DNA of 6,275 nt. Source: Bacteroidetes bacterium ADurb.Bin302 (GTDB lineage Bacteria; Bacteroidota; Bacteroidia; Bacteroidales; Paludibacteraceae). This document shows positions 4,923-6,275 of the stretch, piece after piece. The notes under the pieces are model-generated. The model had not been told where the DNA came from. It worked only from the letters and a program-made list of their open reading frames with translations, and did not search any database. The translations under genes and the position numbers were made by a program. Numbering within the stretch: the stretch's first letter is position 1; the number at the start of each line of letters is the position of its first letter. The stretch lies in the NCBI GenBank assembly GCA_002069025.1, contig MWBK01000205.1, forward strand, positions 1 through 6,275, read 5' to 3'.

Positions 4923-6275
4923 GAATAAATCGATAACCAGGGTATTGCTCCTTTTGCTTTGTCTTCTTTTGAACCCTTTCCAGGAGGCATATTCTGTATG
5001 TGTACGTAATGATGCGGGTTTATCAGTATTACGAATATATTGGTGGAATGGCGGGTCTGCATGCGATTGGAGCACTAGACCCGATATGACAGATAACGGC
5101 GATGGCTGGTGGTGCTACGACACAGGCAATGCCAAAAACTTCAAAGTATCAGGCAGTGATGATAGCTTTCAATCATCAGAACTATATATTGACGGCGGCT
5201 TCGCAGATAAATACTATATTTTATCCTCAGACAAACAACTTACCGAAACAACACCTCCAATCCCAACAGGATTATATATATCGGCAGATATACCTAACAA
5301 GGTAGCTCCTTCAACAACAGTAACACTTACTGCAAATAATTCAACATCCTTATGCGAATGGAGTTATTCTGACAATGGAACCCATTGGACCTCATATCTT
5401 GGTGCCGTAAGTGGTCCAAATTCTACCATAATAACTCCAAATCCAAGTAGCAACACTTATTATCGTGTAACGTCAGGCTCAGAATCAGCAACATATCAAA
5501 TATTAATGGAAACCATGGCATTTGCCATAACCGGTGGTGTAAACGGGACTCCGGCATGGCATACAACACCAACTACTGCAGATATGTTTCAGGCTGATGA
5601 ATCAAGTAGAATGGTAATGAGCTTTATTTATAGCAGCGGTCAAAAATTTAAAATTTTAGCAAAAGACGGTGGTGTAGCAGACGTAGATTGGGGATGGGGT
5701 TCACAATTAAATGTTACAAATGGCGCAAACATAAGTGGTGGAACCGGCGATTTGCAAATAGATAATTTTGCAAATGGTGATGCGGTAACTTTGGTTCTTA
5801 CAAAATCAGGGGGAACTTACACTTTATCGGCTGAGGCTGGACTGTTACTATCAATACAATCAGATCTTCCTAACCCTATAACGCAGGGTGATGATTTGCA
5901 TCTTACAGCAATAGGAGCAGAAAGTCAATGTACTTGGGAGTATTCGCAAGATGGAATAGAATGGAAAACTTATATAGGCGAAGTATCAGGTACAAACGAT
6001 GAAATAATAGCTCCTAAACCAATGACGGGCACATATTATAAAGTTAGTTCTGATGGTAAATCGGCTGTTTATAAAGTTGAAGTAATTATTACTTGTGATT
6101 CAGATAAAACGCAAACACATTTAGATGTTGATTTTGGAGTTCTGTCAAGTGCTACGGCGCGTGTAGAAACTTCAGGTGATGGTGTTATCAATACATCTGT
6201 ATATAGCTATTCACCTGAGGGCAAAGAAATACATGATGGTTGGTATGCCATACTTACAAATCCTTTGTATGGAGG
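4921..6275 (+). CDS. Secreted modular surface protein with CBM26-like module and Ig-like repeats, 3'-truncated by window edge
   Basis: The frame stays open from the ATG to the window edge (451 full codons). The N-terminus M-N-K-S-I-T-R, a Leu-rich core (8-18) and A-Y-S form a signal peptide with likely cleavage before Val26. Residues 37-101 resemble a CBM26-type starch-binding module: I-Y-W-W-N-G-G, D-W-S-T-R-P-D-M, then D-G-W-W-C-Y. Residues 118-196 and 308-390 are homologous Ig-like repeats with a conserved W-S/E-Y-S...G..W..Y.G.VSG core and T-Y-Y-R/K-V. Between them (about 198-305) is another beta-rich module containing G-T-P-A-W-H-T-T-P and F-K-I-L, distantly like SusE/SusF carbohydrate-binding domains. 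The visible end (V-D-F-G-V-L-S-S, then H-D-G-W-Y-A-I-L) resembles the start of a lectin-like domain of large Bacteroidetes secreted proteins. The C-terminus, where a sorting signal would be, is outside the window. Carbohydrate binding is inferred; the exact ligand is unknown. Confidence 0.85.
   Translation, partial: MNKSITRVLLLLLCLLLNPFQEAYSVCVRNDAGLSVLRIYWWNGGSACDWSTRPDMTDNGDGWWCYDTGNAKNFKVSGSDDSFQSSELYIDGGFADKYYILSSDKQLTETTPPIPTGLYISADIPNKVAPSTTVTLTANNSTSLCEWSYSDNGTHWTSYLGAVSGPNSTIITPNPSSNTYYRVTSGSESATYQILMETMAFAITGGVNGTPAWHTTPTTADMFQADESSRMVMSFIYSSGQKFKILAKDGGVADVDWGWGSQLNVTNGANISGGTGDLQIDNFANGDAVTLVLTKSGGTYTLSAEAGLLLSIQSDLPNPITQGDDLHLTAIGAESQCTWEYSQDGIEWKTYIGEVSGTNDEIIAPKPMTGTYYKVSSDGKSAVYKVEVIITCDSDKTQTHLDVDFGVLSSATARVETSGDGVINTSVYSYSPEGKEIHDGWYAILTNPLYG
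5272..5508 (+). repeat. Ig-like repeat A of the modular surface protein
   Basis: Residues 118-196 align with residues 308-390 over their full length. Shared features are an opening L-x-I-S, T-L-T-A against L-H-L-T-A, a single Cys (145) just before the core Trp, S-Y-S-D-N-G-T-H-W against E-Y-S-Q-D-G-I-E-W, then V-S-G, T-Y-Y-R-V, and a final A-T-Y-Q. The repeat is clear in protein but diverged at DNA level. Confidence 0.75.
5842..6090 (+). repeat. Ig-like repeat B of the modular surface protein
   Basis: This is the second copy, residues 308-390, with Cys337 and the core C-T-W-E-Y-S-Q-D-G matching Cys145 and C-E-W-S-Y-S-D-N-G of copy A. The copies are separated by about 110 residues of unrelated beta-rich sequence. 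The alternation binding module, Ig, binding module, Ig suggests that module-plus-Ig is the duplicated unit, or that the Ig domains act as spacers. Confidence 0.75.

Noticed and set aside
4740..4925. Frameshift joining the propeller gene and the modular gene into one broken gene
   Set aside because: No frame spans the gap, and the second gene has its own promoter box, ATG and signal peptide, so two separate genes are the simpler reading.
5102..5305. Plus-strand 67-codon frame
   Set aside because: It is out of frame within the longer open reading frame that starts at 4921, which has a signal peptide and domain-like sequence.

Overview
The window is AT-rich DNA that looks like a Bacteroidota (Bacteroidetes) chromosome. 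Three intergenic sites match the Bacteroidetes -7 promoter element (TAnnTTTG). No clear Shine-Dalgarno sequences precede the starts. Two genes encode FG-GAP and modular surface proteins of a kind typical of this phylum, and the first gene resembles the Gram-negative branch of the choloylglycine hydrolase family. I cannot name a genus.

Layout. Positions 3-848 (+) hold the 3' part of a linear amide C-N hydrolase (choloylglycine hydrolase / penicillin V acylase family); its catalytic N-terminus lies before the window. It converges with a minus-strand methionine operon, and a short AT-rich hairpin (866-900) lies at the junction. The operon runs metY (3109-1823) then metA (1816-899), with 6 nt between the genes. 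MetA carries Glu111, which predicts acetyl-CoA as acyl donor, and MetY is an O-acetylhomoserine sulfhydrylase. Together they would convert homoserine to homocysteine by direct sulfhydrylation.

About 125 bp separates metY from a divergent surface-protein region. A secreted FG-GAP/VCBS-type beta-propeller protein (best start 3234, end 4814) carries six DxDxDG-like calcium loops and a C-terminal segment of the W-N-Q...F-N-N-F-L-Q-Q type. A second secreted modular protein starts at 4921 and runs off the window still open. It has a signal peptide, a CBM26-like tryptophan-rich module, and two Ig-like repeats alternating with another beta-rich module. It ends at the edge in a D-F-G...D-G-W-Y-A-I segment. 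This gene has its own promoter-like site, centred in a perfect 11-bp inverted repeat.

I see no RNA gene, mobile element, CRISPR array or phage signature. No wholly new system is evident. The least ordinary part is the tandem pair of surface proteins at 3234-6275 and the dyad controlling the second one.
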